This document shows positions 26,777 to 35,585 of a stretch of DNA of 64,000 nt, piece after piece (positions within the stretch are counted from its first letter, which is position 1; the number at the start of each line of letters is the position of its first letter). The notes below the pieces were generated by a model. It was not told where the DNA came from and made no database searches. It was given only the letters and a program-made list of their open reading frames with translations. The translations under genes and the position numbers were made by a program. The stretch is from Agrococcus lahaulensis DSM 17612 (GTDB taxonomy: Bacteria; Actinomycetota; Actinomycetes; Actinomycetales; Microbacteriaceae), in contig NZ_AULD01000006.1 in NCBI RefSeq assembly GCF_000425105.1, positions 434,001 through 498,000 on the forward strand, read 5' to 3'.

Positions 26777-28300
26777 TCAGTGCGCGGGGTGCCGCAGGGT
26801 GCGGAACGCGACGAGCATCGCGACGAGCATGAGGCCGGCGCCGAGCGCGCTCGTGGCGACCACGCCGTGGTCGAACGCCGTCCGCGCGGCCTCCACCACC
26901 GCATCCGCCGCGCCGCCCGCCCCGGGCGCGGCCGCGATCGCCCCGCCGAGCGTCTCGCGCGCGGCCGCCGCGACGTCGGCGTCGATGCCGGCCGGCAGCG
27001 CGAGCGTCGAGCGGTACACCGCCGTGACGAGGCCGCCGAGCAGCGTCGTGCCGAGCACGGCGCCGAACTCGTACGCCGTCTCGGAGAGGGCGGATGCGGC
27101 GCCCGCCTTCGCGGGCGGGACGGCGCTGAGCACGAGGTCGTTCGAGACGGTCTCGGCGGCGCCGATGCCGATCCCGAGCAGCGCGAAGGCGCCGACGATG
27201 CCGGCGATGCTCACGTCCTCGCCGAGCACCGCGAGGATGCCGTAGGCCGCCGCCGAGCCGCCGAGCGCGACGACGACCGCGATGCCGGGGTCGACGGCGC
27301 GGACGACGCGCACGACCGCGAGGCCCGAGACGATCATCGCGACGACGCCCGGGACGAGCACGAGCGCGGCGTCGAGCGCCGGGAGCCCCTCGACGAGCTG
27401 CAGGTGCTGGGTGACGAAGAAGAGGAAGCCCGTGAGCGCGACGACGCTCAGGAGGTTGACGACGAGCGCGCCGGAGAACTGCGGCACGCGGAAGAGCGCG
27501 ACGTCGAGCATCGGGTTCGCCCGGCGGCGCATGCGGCGCACGAAGAGCCAGCCCGCGAGCGCGGCGACGGCGACGAGCGCGATGCCGATCGGGTCGAGGC
27601 CCGCGACCGCGAGCTCCTTGACGCCCGCCGCGAGGCCGCCGAGCGCGAGCATCGAGAGGACGATGCCGATCGGGTCGATGGGGCCGGGCGCGGGATCGCG
27701 CGACTCGGTGATGAGCAGCGGCGCGAGCACGAGGAGCGGCACGAGGAACGGCACGGCGATGAGGAAGATCGAGCCCCACGCGAAGTGCGCGAGCAGCAGT
27801 CCGCCGACGACGGGGCCCGCGGCGGCGCCGACCGAGAACGCCGTCGCCCACACCGCGACCGCGAGGCGGCGTTGGCCGCGGTCGAGGAACGTCGTGCGCA
27901 GCAGCGCGAGCGTCGCGGGCATGAGGGTCGCGCCGAACAGGCCCAGCGCGGCGCGCGCGGCGATGAGCAGCTCGGCCGTGGGGGCGAACGCCGCGAGCAC
28001 CGAGACGACGGCGAAGCCCGTCGCGCCGATGAGCAGCAGCCGGCGCCGGCCGACGCGGTCGCCGAGGTTGCCCATCGCGACGAGCAGGGTCGCGAGCACG
28101 AGCGAGTAGGCGTCGACGATCCAGAGCTGCTGCGCCGAGCTCGGCTGCAGCGCGACGGCGATCTCGGGCAGCGCGAACGCGAGCGCCGTCGTGTCGATCG
28201 AGATGAGGAGCACCGGGAGCATGAGCACCGCGAGCGCTCCCCACTCGCGCGCTCCCGCTCGGGCGGGTGCGGCGATGGCGGAGGGGTTCGATCGAGTCAC
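26777..28300 (-). CDS. DHA2-family multidrug efflux MFS transporter
   Basis: A 507-residue, 14-helix drug:H+ antiporter. It has the helix-1 motif SIDTTALAFALPEI, motif A GNLGDRVGRRRL and motif C-like GAAAGPVVGGLLL. The GTG at 28298-28300 is favoured because the transporter homology begins about 20 residues later and the longer frame would run across the promoter and operator. It is divergent from the TetR gene at 28350 with a perfect palindrome between them, the standard design of a substrate-inducible exporter. Confidence 0.9.
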   Translation of the reverse strand: MTRSNPSAIAAPARAGAREWGALAVLMLPVLLISIDTTALAFALPEIAVALQPSSAQQLWIVDAYSLVLATLLVAMGNLGDRVGRRRLLLIGATGFAVVSVLAAFAPTAELLIAARAALGLFGATLMPATLALLRTTFLDRGQRRLAVAVWATAFSVGAAAGPVVGGLLLAHFAWGSIFLIAVPFLVPLLVLAPLLITESRDPAPGPIDPIGIVLSMLALGGLAAGVKELAVAGLDPIGIALVAVAALAGWLFVRRMRRRANPMLDVALFRVPQFSGALVVNLLSVVALTGFLFFVTQHLQLVEGLPALDAALVLVPGVVAMIVSGLAVVRVVRAVDPGIAVVVALGGSAAAYGILAVLGEDVSIAGIVGAFALLGIGIGAAETVSNDLVLSAVPPAKAGAASALSETAYEFGAVLGTTLLGGLVTAVYRSTLALPAGIDADVAAAARETLGGAIAAAPGAGGAADAVVEAARTAFDHGVVATSALGAGLMLVAMLVAFRTLRHPAH

Positions 28301-28311
28301 CCGATTACTGT

Positions 28312-28325
28312 ACCGTCCGGACGGT
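28312..28325. promoter_or_regulatory. Perfect 14-bp TetR operator (exporter/TetR divergent region)
   Basis: ACCGTCCGGACGGT is a perfect palindrome in the 49-bp gap between the exporter start (28300) and the TetR start (28350). It could control both promoters. Such CCGTCCGGACGG-like sites are a common class for TetR regulators beside DHA2 exporters. Confidence 0.75.
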
Positions 28326-28349
28326 TTGGTGGCAAGGTAGGGTGAGGGC

Positions 28350-28886
28350 GTGAGCAAGGCAGCCGACACCCGCGATCGCATCCTCGACGCGTTCGAGGCG
28401 CTCGTGATCGAGCGCGGCGAGCGCGCCGGCACGCTCGCCGCGACGGCCGAGGCCGCCGGCGTCTCGAAGGGCGGGCTGCTCTACCACTTCGGCTCGAAGG
28501 CCGCGCTCGTGGCCGGGCTCGCCGAGCGCCTCGATCGCTTCGGTGAGGCGGAGGAGGCGCGGCTGCGCGGCACCGACGAAGCCGTCGCGGTCTTCCTCCG
28601 CGAGTCGGTCATCGCCGACCAGCCGGTCGACCGCACGCTGCTCGCGCTCCTGCAGCTCGGCCAGCTCGAGGAGCACGCGGCCGCGCGCGACGCCCTCACG
28701 CGGCTCGACGACCACTACCTCGCGGCGCTCGAGTCGAGCATCGGCGACCGCGACCTCGCGCTCGTGATCGTGCGCTTGAGCGACGGCATCTACTTGCGGT
28801 CGGCGCTCGGCGGCAGCGAGTCGATCCCTGCCGACTCCGTCGACCGCGTGATCGCGCGGCTCGACGGCCTCATCCGCGGCGCTTGA
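28350..28886 (+). CDS. TetR-family regulator of the DHA2 exporter
   Basis: A 178-residue protein with a clear N-terminal helix-turn-helix at residues about 10-55 (RDRILDAFEALVIERG, LAATAEAAGVSKGGLLYHFG) and an all-helical ligand domain. The GTG at 28350 fits. It should bind the palindrome at 28312 and repress the divergent exporter until a toxic substrate releases it; this is inference from gene order. Confidence 0.88.
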   Translation: MSKAADTRDRILDAFEALVIERGERAGTLAATAEAAGVSKGGLLYHFGSKAALVAGLAERLDRFGEAEEARLRGTDEAVAVFLRESVIADQPVDRTLLALLQLGQLEEHAAARDALTRLDDHYLAALESSIGDRDLALVIVRLSDGIYLRSALGGSESIPADSVDRVIARLDGLIRGA

Positions 28887-28907
28887 GCGAGCCGGAGCGA
28901 CCGCTCA
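28884..28907. terminator. Palindrome spanning two converging stop codons
   Basis: TGAGCG and CGCTCA pair across 12 bases and contain the stop codons of the TetR gene and of serA. It may be a weak bidirectional terminator; there is no T-run. Confidence 0.35.
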
Positions 28908-30497
28908 GAGCTCGCGGATCGAGATCTGCCGGATCGTCTTCGCCTGGATGGTCGCGCCGAGCTGCTCGACGAGCGCGTCGGGCGCCGCCTGGTCGATCGT
29001 GATGATCGAGAGCGCCTCGCCGCCCGCGCGCGTGCGCGCGATCTGCATGCCGGCGATGTTGATGCTCGCCTCGCCGAACGCGGCGCCGTAGGCCGCGACG
29101 ATGCCGGGCCGGTCCTCGTACTCCATGACGACGAAGTGATCGGCCATCGGCACCTCGACCGACTGCCCGTTGACGCCGACGATCTTCTCGACCTGCTTCG
29201 GGCCCGTGAGGGTGCCCTCGACGCTCACGCGGCGGCCGTCGCTGCGCGCGACGACGACCTCGACGACGTTGCGGTACTCCTCGCTGCGCTCGTCGGCCGA
29301 GAGCTCGCTCGTGACGCCGCGCGACTCGGCGATGACGGGCGCGTTGACGAACGTCACCTGCTCGCTCACGATCGACGAGAAGAAGCCCTTGAGCGCCGCG
29401 AGCCGCAGCACCTTGACGTCGTAGGCGGCGAGCTCGCCGTGCACCGCGACGTCGACCGCCTCGACGGGACCGGCGGCGAGGCCGGCCGCGAACTGCCCGA
29501 GCCGCTCGGCGAGCGCGATGCCGGGGCGCACGTACTCGTCGATCACGCCGCCCGCGACGTTGACCGCATCCGGCACGAGATCGCCCGAGAGCGCGAGCCG
29601 CACGGAGCGGGCGACGGCGATGCCGGCCTTCTCCTGCGCCTCGTCGGTCGAGGCGCCGAGGTGCGGGGTGACCTGGATGTTGGGGGCGCTCGTGAGCGCG
29701 TCGTCGGTCGGCGGCTCGGAGACGAACACGTCGATGCCCGCGCCCGCGATCGTGCCGCTGCGGAGCGCCTCGGCGAGCGCGGCCTCGTCGATGATGCCGC
29801 CGCGCGAGGCGTTCACGATGCGCAGCGTCGGCTTCGCGAGCGCGAGCTCCGCGGCGCCGATGAGGCCGACCGTCTCGGGCGTGCGCGGGATGTGGATCGT
29901 GATGAAGTCGCTCTCGGCCATGAGCTCCTCGAGCGAGCGCAGCTCGACGCCGAGCTGCGCGGCGCGCGCGGGGCTCACGAAGGGGTCGAAGGCGATGAGC
30001 TTGGTGCCGAAGGCCGCGAGCCGCTCGGCGACGAGCACGCCGATGCGGCCGAGGCCGACGATGCCGACCGTCTTCTCGTAGAGCTCGACGCCCGTGAACG
30101 CCGACCGCTTCCACTCGCCTCGCTTTAGGGACGCATCCGCTGCCGGGATGTGGCGCGCGAGCCCCAGCAGGTGGGCGATCGCGAGCTCGGCGGCCGAGAC
30201 GATGTTGGAGGTCGGCGCGTTGACGACCATGACGCCCGCCTTCGTCGCGGCGGGGATCTCGACGTTGTCGAGGCCGACGCCCGCGCGGGCGACGACCTTG
30301 AGGCGCGGCGCGTGCGAGAGCGCCTCGGCGTCGATGCGCGTCGCGCTGCGCACGAGCACGGCGGATACGTCGGCGAGGGCGGCGAAGAGCGCCTCGCGGT
30401 CGGTGCCGTCGACGTGGCGCACGTCGAAGTCGGGCCCGAGGGCGTCGACGGTGGCGGCCGAGAGCTCCTCGGCGATCAGGACGACGGGCTTGGTCAT
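28905..30497 (-). CDS. serA: D-3-phosphoglycerate dehydrogenase
   Basis: A 530-residue, long-form enzyme that starts serine synthesis. N-terminal half: the NAD motif GIVGLGRIG, catalytic Arg in NASRGGIIDE, Glu in VSEPPT and His in TPHLGASTDEAQ. It continues with the ASB/intervening domain (VAVHGELAAYDVKVLRLAALKG) and a C-terminal ACT domain (EYEDRPGIVAAYG), which usually mediates serine feedback. The ATG at 30495-30497 has AAGGAG upstream. No riboswitch-like structure was seen in the upstream gap. Confidence 0.96.
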   Translation of the reverse strand: MTKPVVLIAEELSAATVDALGPDFDVRHVDGTDREALFAALADVSAVLVRSATRIDAEALSHAPRLKVVARAGVGLDNVEIPAATKAGVMVVNAPTSNIVSAAELAIAHLLGLARHIPAADASLKRGEWKRSAFTGVELYEKTVGIVGLGRIGVLVAERLAAFGTKLIAFDPFVSPARAAQLGVELRSLEELMAESDFITIHIPRTPETVGLIGAAELALAKPTLRIVNASRGGIIDEAALAEALRSGTIAGAGIDVFVSEPPTDDALTSAPNIQVTPHLGASTDEAQEKAGIAVARSVRLALSGDLVPDAVNVAGGVIDEYVRPGIALAERLGQFAAGLAAGPVEAVDVAVHGELAAYDVKVLRLAALKGFFSSIVSEQVTFVNAPVIAESRGVTSELSADERSEEYRNVVEVVVARSDGRRVSVEGTLTGPKQVEKIVGVNGQSVEVPMADHFVVMEYEDRPGIVAAYGAAFGEASINIAGMQIARTRAGGEALSIITIDQAAPDALVEQLGATIQAKTIRQISIREL

Positions 30498-30645
30498 GCG
30501 GGGCTCCTTGCACGGGTGGAGGGATCGCGATCGCGGGCAGCACCTCGTCGTGCTGAGCACAGCCTACTGAGCGTCGCGTGCCGCACCGCGCGCGTGGCGG
30601 CCGTGGCGGACCGGGCGGGCCTGCGGGTGCTGGAGAATGGAGGCG

Positions 30646-31041
30646 ATGGACGCCTTCGCTCTCGCGCAGCTCGTGCTGCGCATCATCCTCGCCCTCGTCT
30701 TCGTCGGCATGGGCATCACCCACTTCGTGCCGCGCGTGCGCCGGGCGATGCAGGCGATGATCCCGGCAGCGTTCGCCGGCCCCGAGCGGCGCTGGGCGCC
30801 CGCGCTCGCCGCGATCTCCGGCGTCGTCGAGATCGTCGCCGGTGCTGCGCTCCTCGCGCCGTGGTGGGGTGTGCGCTTCGCGGCCGGCATCGCGCTCATC
30901 GCGCTGCTCATCGCGGTCTTCCCCGCCAACGTGCAGGCCGCGCGCGAGCCCGAGCGCTTCGGCGCCGCCGCGGTGCCGATCGCACCGCGCGCCGTCGGGC
31001 AGGTCGTGCTCGGCGCGCTCGTGCTCGTCTCGGTGATCTGA
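30646..31041 (+). CDS. DoxX-like membrane protein
   Basis: A 131-residue protein with four membrane helices (LVLRIILALVFVGMGITHFV, ALAAISGVVEIVAGAALLA, AAGIALIALLIAVFPANVQAA, AVGQVVLGALVLVSVI). The MGITHFVP and FPANVQA segments match DoxX/MauE-like proteins. I prefer the ATG at 30646 on spacing to TGGAGA; an in-frame ATG at 30637 is the alternative. The function is unknown. It is divergent from serA. Confidence 0.75.
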   Translation: MDAFALAQLVLRIILALVFVGMGITHFVPRVRRAMQAMIPAAFAGPERRWAPALAAISGVVEIVAGAALLAPWWGVRFAAGIALIALLIAVFPANVQAAREPERFGAAAVPIAPRAVGQVVLGALVLVSVI

Positions 31042-31062
31042 GCCGGAGCCCGCGCCGGCTCA
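31039..31062. terminator. Bidirectional hairpin including both stop codons
   Basis: TGAGCCGG and CCGGCTCA form a perfect 8-bp stem with an 8-base loop. The stem contains the TGA of the DoxX-like gene and the TCA (reverse TGA) of the convergent membrane protein. It is a plausible compact terminator without a T-run. Confidence 0.5.
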
Positions 31063-31407
31063 GCCGCCGAGCGCCGCGATCGCGATCTGGCGCGCGAGCT
31101 GCTCGGCGAGCAGGCTCGCCTGCGCGCTCACCGCGAGCGCGACGAGCATGACGCCCGCCTTGCCGACCAGCCGCATCCGCCGCCCGATCCAGAGCGACAG
31201 CGCGAAGAGCACGGCGGGCAGCGCGACGCTCGCGATGAGCAGCCACCACGGCGTCGACGCCTCGATGCCCGCGCTCGCGTAGAGCAGCGGCAGCTGCTGC
31301 AGGTTCGTGACCGCCTCGACCGTGTCGTAGCCGAATGCGAGCGCGAACAGCAGCGCGACGATCCACGCGTCGCCGGGGCGCTCCTCGTGCGGCTGCCGCG
31401 CGCTCAC
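31060..31407 (-). CDS. Hypothetical three-helix membrane protein
   Basis: A 115-residue protein with membrane segments AWIVALLFALAFGYDTVEAV, WWLLIASVALPAVLFALSLW and AGVMLVALAVSAQASLL. No family is recognised. The GTG start overlaps the stop of the upstream membrane protein by four bases (GTGA), so the two proteins are translationally coupled and may form a complex. Confidence 0.65.
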   Translation of the reverse strand: MSARQPHEERPGDAWIVALLFALAFGYDTVEAVTNLQQLPLLYASAGIEASTPWWLLIASVALPAVLFALSLWIGRRMRLVGKAGVMLVALAVSAQASLLAEQLARQIAIAALGG

Positions 31408-31796
31408 GCGAGCACCCCCGCGACGAGCGGCCACGGTGCGGTCACGACGAGGCCGGCGATCCACCACGGCGCGCGGCGCTCGAGCGGTGCGAGCCGGTCG
31501 ACGCACCACCACCACAGCAGCGGTGCGATCACGGCGAGCAGCTCGCCGAGCTGGTACATCACGAGGCCGAGCAGGCTCGGCTGCTGCACGGGGTTCGCGA
31601 ACATCACGACGATCCAGCCCACGGTGGCTGCGAGCGCGAGCACGAGCGCGAGCCAACCGAGCGGGCCGCGGGGCCGCGCCTCGCGCGCGGCGGGGGCCGC
31701 CGCGCCGGATCGCGCGCGATCGCCGTCGTCGGCGGAGGGCTCGAGGTCGAGGTCCTCGTCCCCCTCCCAGCGGAGGGCGTCGTCGTCGCGGCTCAC
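31404..31796 (-). CDS. Hypothetical membrane protein with acidic N-terminus
   Basis: A 130-residue protein: an acidic, disordered-looking N-terminus (SRDDDALRWEGDEDLDLE) of about 45 residues, then three membrane helices (LGWLALVLALAATVGWIVV, MYQLGELLAVIAPLLWWW, WWIAGLVVTAPWPLVAGVL). Its GTG is at 31794-31796. It precedes and is coupled to the three-helix protein at 31060. Unknown function. Confidence 0.65.
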   Translation of the reverse strand: MSRDDDALRWEGDEDLDLEPSADDGDRARSGAAAPAAREARPRGPLGWLALVLALAATVGWIVVMFANPVQQPSLLGLVMYQLGELLAVIAPLLWWWCVDRLAPLERRAPWWIAGLVVTAPWPLVAGVLA

Positions 31797-31818
31797 TCGA
31801 TCCAGCCTAGCCGCTGGC

Positions 31819-32814
31819 TCACCTCGCGAGGTCGGCGAGCCAGGTGATCGAGGCGCCGTGCGGATCGGTGACCGCGATCGGCACGGCGTCGCGCCGGAGC
31901 ACGAAGTCGCCGGCGTCGGCCCACGGGGCGGGCGGGCCGATCTCGAGCGACGCTCCCTCGTTCGCGACCCACGTGACGGGCAGCTCGCCCATGAGATCCG
32001 CGAACGTCGCGCGCTCGAGCGCGGAGACGTACGCGAGCACCGCGGAGTGCCAGACGACGACCGTCGGCGCGTGCCGGGCGGCCTCCTCGACGATCGCGCG
32101 CGCATCGACCGTCAGGTCGCCGCGCCGCACGTGGGCCGGCTCCCGCCGGGCGATCGCGAGCGCGGTGCGCAGCCGGTCGACGCGGGCGCCGTCGAGCCCA
32201 CCCGACGCATCCGGCCACACGAGCGCCTCGAGCCACGCCCTGGTCGCCGGGTCGGCCGGATCGAGCGGCTGCAGGTCGATGCCGCCGCGCCATGCCACGA
32301 CGGGTGGCCTCGCGGGCAGCGGGGTCGACGGCGAGGCATCGGTCTCGAGCAGCGGCAGGCCGGCGTCGCCGACGTACTTGCCGGCGCCGAAGCGGTAGCG
32401 CCAGCGGTCCGGGTAGAGGCACAGCCCAGCCGAGGCGCCCACCTCGACGAGGGCGATCGGCCCCTCGAGGTGCGCGATCGCCGGCAGCAGGGTCGCCATG
32501 CGCCTCGCCTCGTTCGTCTGCGTCATGCGGGCGAGCATCGTCGAGCGGATGCGCTCCCACCCGCGGGCGAGCAGGTCGCGCGCGTCGCTCCACGGCACGA
32601 GCGGGACGCCCTCGAAGCGCGCGGCCGCGAAGAGCAGGTTGGGCTGCCGCTTGATGGGCTCGAGCTGCGCGAGCGCGGCACACAGCGGCTCGTCGTCGGC
32701 GACGCCGCGCGCCCACTCGGCGTAGAGCGGCGAGCGCCCCGCCTCGACCTCCGCCCAGCGGCGATACGAGGCGGCCACGGATCCCGGCTGGGTGACGTCG
32801 TCCACGGCGACCAC
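31819..32814 (-). CDS. DUF2332 family protein
   Basis: A 331-residue protein with the family's motifs: SVAASYRRWAEVEAGRSPLY, NLLFAAARFEG, the EVGASAGLCLYPDRW segment and a late VVWHSAVLAYV. The EVGASAGL glycine-rich stretch resembles an S-adenosylmethionine-binding site, so a methyltransferase-like fold is possible; biochemical function is unknown. The start is a GTG at 32814; a second in-frame GTG lies three codons later. Confidence 0.8.
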   Translation of the reverse strand: MVAVDDVTQPGSVAASYRRWAEVEAGRSPLYAEWARGVADDEPLCAALAQLEPIKRQPNLLFAAARFEGVPLVPWSDARDLLARGWERIRSTMLARMTQTNEARRMATLLPAIAHLEGPIALVEVGASAGLCLYPDRWRYRFGAGKYVGDAGLPLLETDASPSTPLPARPPVVAWRGGIDLQPLDPADPATRAWLEALVWPDASGGLDGARVDRLRTALAIARREPAHVRRGDLTVDARAIVEEAARHAPTVVVWHSAVLAYVSALERATFADLMGELPVTWVANEGASLEIGPPAPWADAGDFVLRRDAVPIAVTDPHGASITWLADLAR

Positions 32815-32841
32815 CCTGCCACGGTCCTCGGAGGTCGGCCC

Positions 32842-34338
32842 TCAGCCCGCGACGGGCTCGCGCGGCGCGCGGCGGAGCGCGCGCAGCGGGCAGTCGGCGG
32901 GCCCCTCGAGGCGCGACCCGTCGGGCGCGAAGCGCGAGCCGTGCGCGACGCAGTCCCAGCTGCGGTCCTGCGTGTTCCAGGCGACGAGCGCCCCGACGTG
33001 CGGGCAGTGGGCGGAGACCCGCCGGGTCTCGCCGTCGACCGTCGAGGTCGCGACGAGCCGGAGGCCCTCGCGGCCGAGCTCGCCCTCGCCCTCCGCGGGC
33101 GTGCTCGCGGGCTTGAGCGCCGACGCGGTCGCGCGCGCATCGGCCGCGACGACGGCGCCGAACGCGCCCGCGGCCTGGCCGAGCGCCGCGATCGTCGTGC
33201 CGCGCCGGCGCAGGGTGCGCGCCCACTCGGGCTCCTCCCCCGCGATGCGGCCCGCGAGCGCGATCGCGCTCATCGCGCCGCTCGACATGCCCCACTTGTC
33301 GAAGCCGGTCGCGAGCAGCACGCGCCCGCGCGAGCCCGGTCGCGCACCGATCCACGGCAGCAGGTCGGGCGTCGCGTAGTCCTGCGCGCTCCACACGTGC
33401 GTGCGCTCGGCGTCGGGCCAGTACGACCGCACCCAGCGGTCGAGCTCGTCGACGAGCCGCCGTGGGTCGGCGTGCCGGCCGACGGCGTGGCCGGGGCCGC
33501 CGGCGACGAGCACCGCACCGCCCGGGCCGGCGGCGCTGCGGATCGAGCGGCTCGGCGAGTCGACGCTGATGGCCATCGGCTCGGGCAGCGGGGCGCTCGT
33601 GCGGTACGCGGCGGCGTAGGAGCGGCTCGCGGTCAGCAGCGCCGATGTCGCGCGCGCCGGCACCGGCGAGCCGGTCGCGAGCACCGCCGTGCCCGCGCGC
33701 CAGACGCCGCTGCCGGTCTCGAGCTCGACGCCGCGCCCGACCGTGCGCACCGAGCGCACCGCCGCGCGCACGATGCGCCCGCCGTGCTCGCGCAGCTCGG
33801 CGGCGAGCGCGGCGAGCATCGCGACCGGCTGCACCTGCGCCTGCTCGATGAGCTGGATCGCGCCGGCGACGCGGAACGGCAGCGCCTCCGCGCCGCTCGA
33901 CTCGACCGGGATGCCGAGCCCGCGCGCGGCTTCCACCTCGCGCTCGAGCGCCGCGACGCCCGCGGGGGTGAACGCGAACGAGATCGCCGTGCGCTCCTCG
34001 GCGGGCGCGCCGCGAGCGGCGAGCAGGCTGCGGAGTCGAGACTGGCCCGCGATCGATCCCTCGACGAAGGCCTCGACCGCGTCGCGCCGCGCGAGCCCGA
34101 GCGCGCGGTGCAGCCGATCGCCCTGCAGGAGGCTCACCTTCGCGGTCGTGTTGCCGGTCGCGACGGCGCCGACGTGGTCGCGCGCCTCGAGCACGACGAC
34201 GCGAGCGCCGCGTCCGGCGAGCAGCGCCGCGGTCATGAGGCCGGTGATGCCGGCGCCCACGACGGCGACGTCGGCGTCGCGCCGGCCCGCCTCGTCGAAG
34301 CCGATCGGGGGCGCGGTGTCGAGCCAGAGCGAAGCCAT
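32842..34338 (-). CDS. FAD-dependent oxidoreductase with C-terminal Rieske [2Fe-2S] domain
   Basis: A 498-residue protein. Residues about 22-390 form a glycine-oxidase/DAO-like FAD domain (VAVVGAGITGLMTA, VVLEARDHVGAVATGNTTAKV, LLATGFDKWGMSSGAMS). The C-terminal 90 residues are a Rieske domain with cluster ligands in AHCPHVGALV and WDCVAHGSRF (Cys-x-His and Cys-x2-His). This architecture is common in actinobacteria; substrates are mostly uncharacterised. The ATG is at 34336-34338. It is likely monocistronic or cotranscribed with the DUF2332 gene 27 bp downstream. Confidence 0.88.
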   Translation of the reverse strand: MASLWLDTAPPIGFDEAGRRDADVAVVGAGITGLMTAALLAGRGARVVVLEARDHVGAVATGNTTAKVSLLQGDRLHRALGLARRDAVEAFVEGSIAGQSRLRSLLAARGAPAEERTAISFAFTPAGVAALEREVEAARGLGIPVESSGAEALPFRVAGAIQLIEQAQVQPVAMLAALAAELREHGGRIVRAAVRSVRTVGRGVELETGSGVWRAGTAVLATGSPVPARATSALLTASRSYAAAYRTSAPLPEPMAISVDSPSRSIRSAAGPGGAVLVAGGPGHAVGRHADPRRLVDELDRWVRSYWPDAERTHVWSAQDYATPDLLPWIGARPGSRGRVLLATGFDKWGMSSGAMSAIALAGRIAGEEPEWARTLRRRGTTIAALGQAAGAFGAVVAADARATASALKPASTPAEGEGELGREGLRLVATSTVDGETRRVSAHCPHVGALVAWNTQDRSWDCVAHGSRFAPDGSRLEGPADCPLRALRRAPREPVAG

Positions 34339-34400
34339 GCGGCCCACCCAAGCGCGCTTGGCTGTGAGCGAGCCGCACCGAGCGCCATCGCCCGATCATG

Positions 34401-34447
34401 TGCACGCTCCTGCGGCCTCTGCGCGCGCCGGACCGCAAGAGCGTGCA
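34401..34447. repeat. Long imperfect hairpin in the intergenic region
   Basis: Arms of 15 bp (TGCACGCTCCTGCGG at 34401 and CCGCAAGAGCGTGCA at 34433) have one mismatch and a 17-base loop. The element lies between the Rieske gene start (34338) and the ilvC terminator. It may be a dispersed repeat or a regulatory RNA structure. Confidence 0.55.
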
Positions 34448-34485
34448 TCTCGCGGGAGGCCGGTGGTCACCGTGAGTGCGGATGC

Positions 34486-34517
34486 GAGGAGGGGACCCCG
34501 CTCGGGGTCCCCTCCTC
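34486..34517 (-). terminator. Strong terminator of the ilv operon
   Basis: A 15-bp perfect stem (GAGGAGGGGACCCCG and its complement) with a 2-base gap begins 15 bp after the ilvC stop. No T-run follows. Confidence 0.75.
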
Positions 34518-34532
34518 GTCAAGAGCCGGTCG

Positions 34533-35558
34533 TCAGCGGGCGGCCGAGCCGTCCGTGTAGTCGGCGTCGGGCTGCTCCCAGGCGAAGAGCGCGCGCAGCT
34601 TCTTGCCGGTCTCCTCGATCGGGTGGCCCTGCTGCTGCTCGCGGAGCTTCGTGAACTCCGGCGCGCCGGCGTCCTGGTCTTCGATGAAGCGCTTCGCGAA
34701 CGCACCCGACTGGATGTCGGCGAGCACGGCCTGCATGTTCTGCTTCACGTCGGGGCTGATGACGCGCGGGCCCGAGACGTAGTCGCCGTACTCGGCGGTG
34801 TCGGAGATCGACCAGCGCTGCTTCGCGATGCCGCCCTCCCACATGAGGTCGACGATGAGCTTGAGCTCGTGGAGCACCTCGAAGTAGGCGATCTCGGGCT
34901 GGTAGCCGGCCTCGATGAGGGTCTCGAAGCCGTACTGCACGAGCTGCGACGTGCCGCCGCACAGCACGGCCTGCTCGCCGAACAGGTCGGTCTCGGTCTC
35001 CTCGGTGAAGGTCGTCGTGATGCCGCCCGCGCGGAGGCCGCCGATGGCCTTCGCGTACGACCACGCCGTCTGCCACGCCGAGCCCGACGCATCCTTCTCG
35101 ACGGCGACGATCACGGGCACGCCGCGGCCGGCCTGGAACTCGCGGCGCACCGTGTGGCCCGGGCCCTTCGGTGCGACGAGCACGACGTCGACGCCCTCGG
35201 GCGCCTCGATGTAGCCGTAGCGGATGTTGAAGCCGTGGCTGAACAGGAGCGTCTTGCCCTCGCCCATGTGCTGGGCGACCTCGCCGCTGTAGATGTGGCG
35301 CTGGTGCTGGTCCGGGGCGAGCAGCACGACGACGTCGGCCCACTCGGCGACCTCGGCCGGCGTGCCGACCTCGAAGCCCTGCTCGGTCGCCTTCTGGCGG
35401 CTCTTCGACTCGGGCTGGAGCCCGACGCGGACCTCGACGCCCGAGTCGCGCAGGTTCTGCGCGTGCGCGTGGCCCTGCGAGCCGTAGCCGATGATGGCGA
35501 CCTTCTTGCCCTGGATGATGCCGAGGTCGGCACCGTCGTCATAGATGACCTCAGTCAT
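34533..35558 (-). CDS. ilvC: Ketol-acid reductoisomerase (class I)
   Basis: A 341-residue short-form enzyme of valine and isoleucine synthesis. It has the NADPH site [15 protein letters not shown], the specificity loop with [11 protein letters not shown], the [10 protein letters not shown] strand, metal ligands in [15 protein letters not shown], and the knotted C-domain ([20 protein letters not shown]). It is the last gene of ilvD-ilvB-ilvN-ilvC, 27 bp after ilvN, with a strong terminator after it. Confidence 0.97.
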   Translation of the reverse strand: MTEVIYDDGADLGIIQGKKVAIIGYGSQGHAHAQNLRDSGVEVRVGLQPESKSRQKATEQGFEVGTPAEVAEWADVVVLLAPDQHQRHIYSGEVAQHMGEGKTLLFSHGFNIRYGYIEAPEGVDVVLVAPKGPGHTVRREFQAGRGVPVIVAVEKDASGSAWQTAWSYAKAIGGLRAGGITTTFTEETETDLFGEQAVLCGGTSQLVQYGFETLIEAGYQPEIAYFEVLHELKLIVDLMWEGGIAKQRWSISDTAEYGDYVSGPRVISPDVKQNMQAVLADIQSGAFAKRFIEDQDAGAPEFTKLREQQQGHPIEETGKKLRALFAWEQPDADYTDGSAAR

Positions 35559-35585
35559 GCTGTCTCCTTCGTCTGGTTCTGTGGA

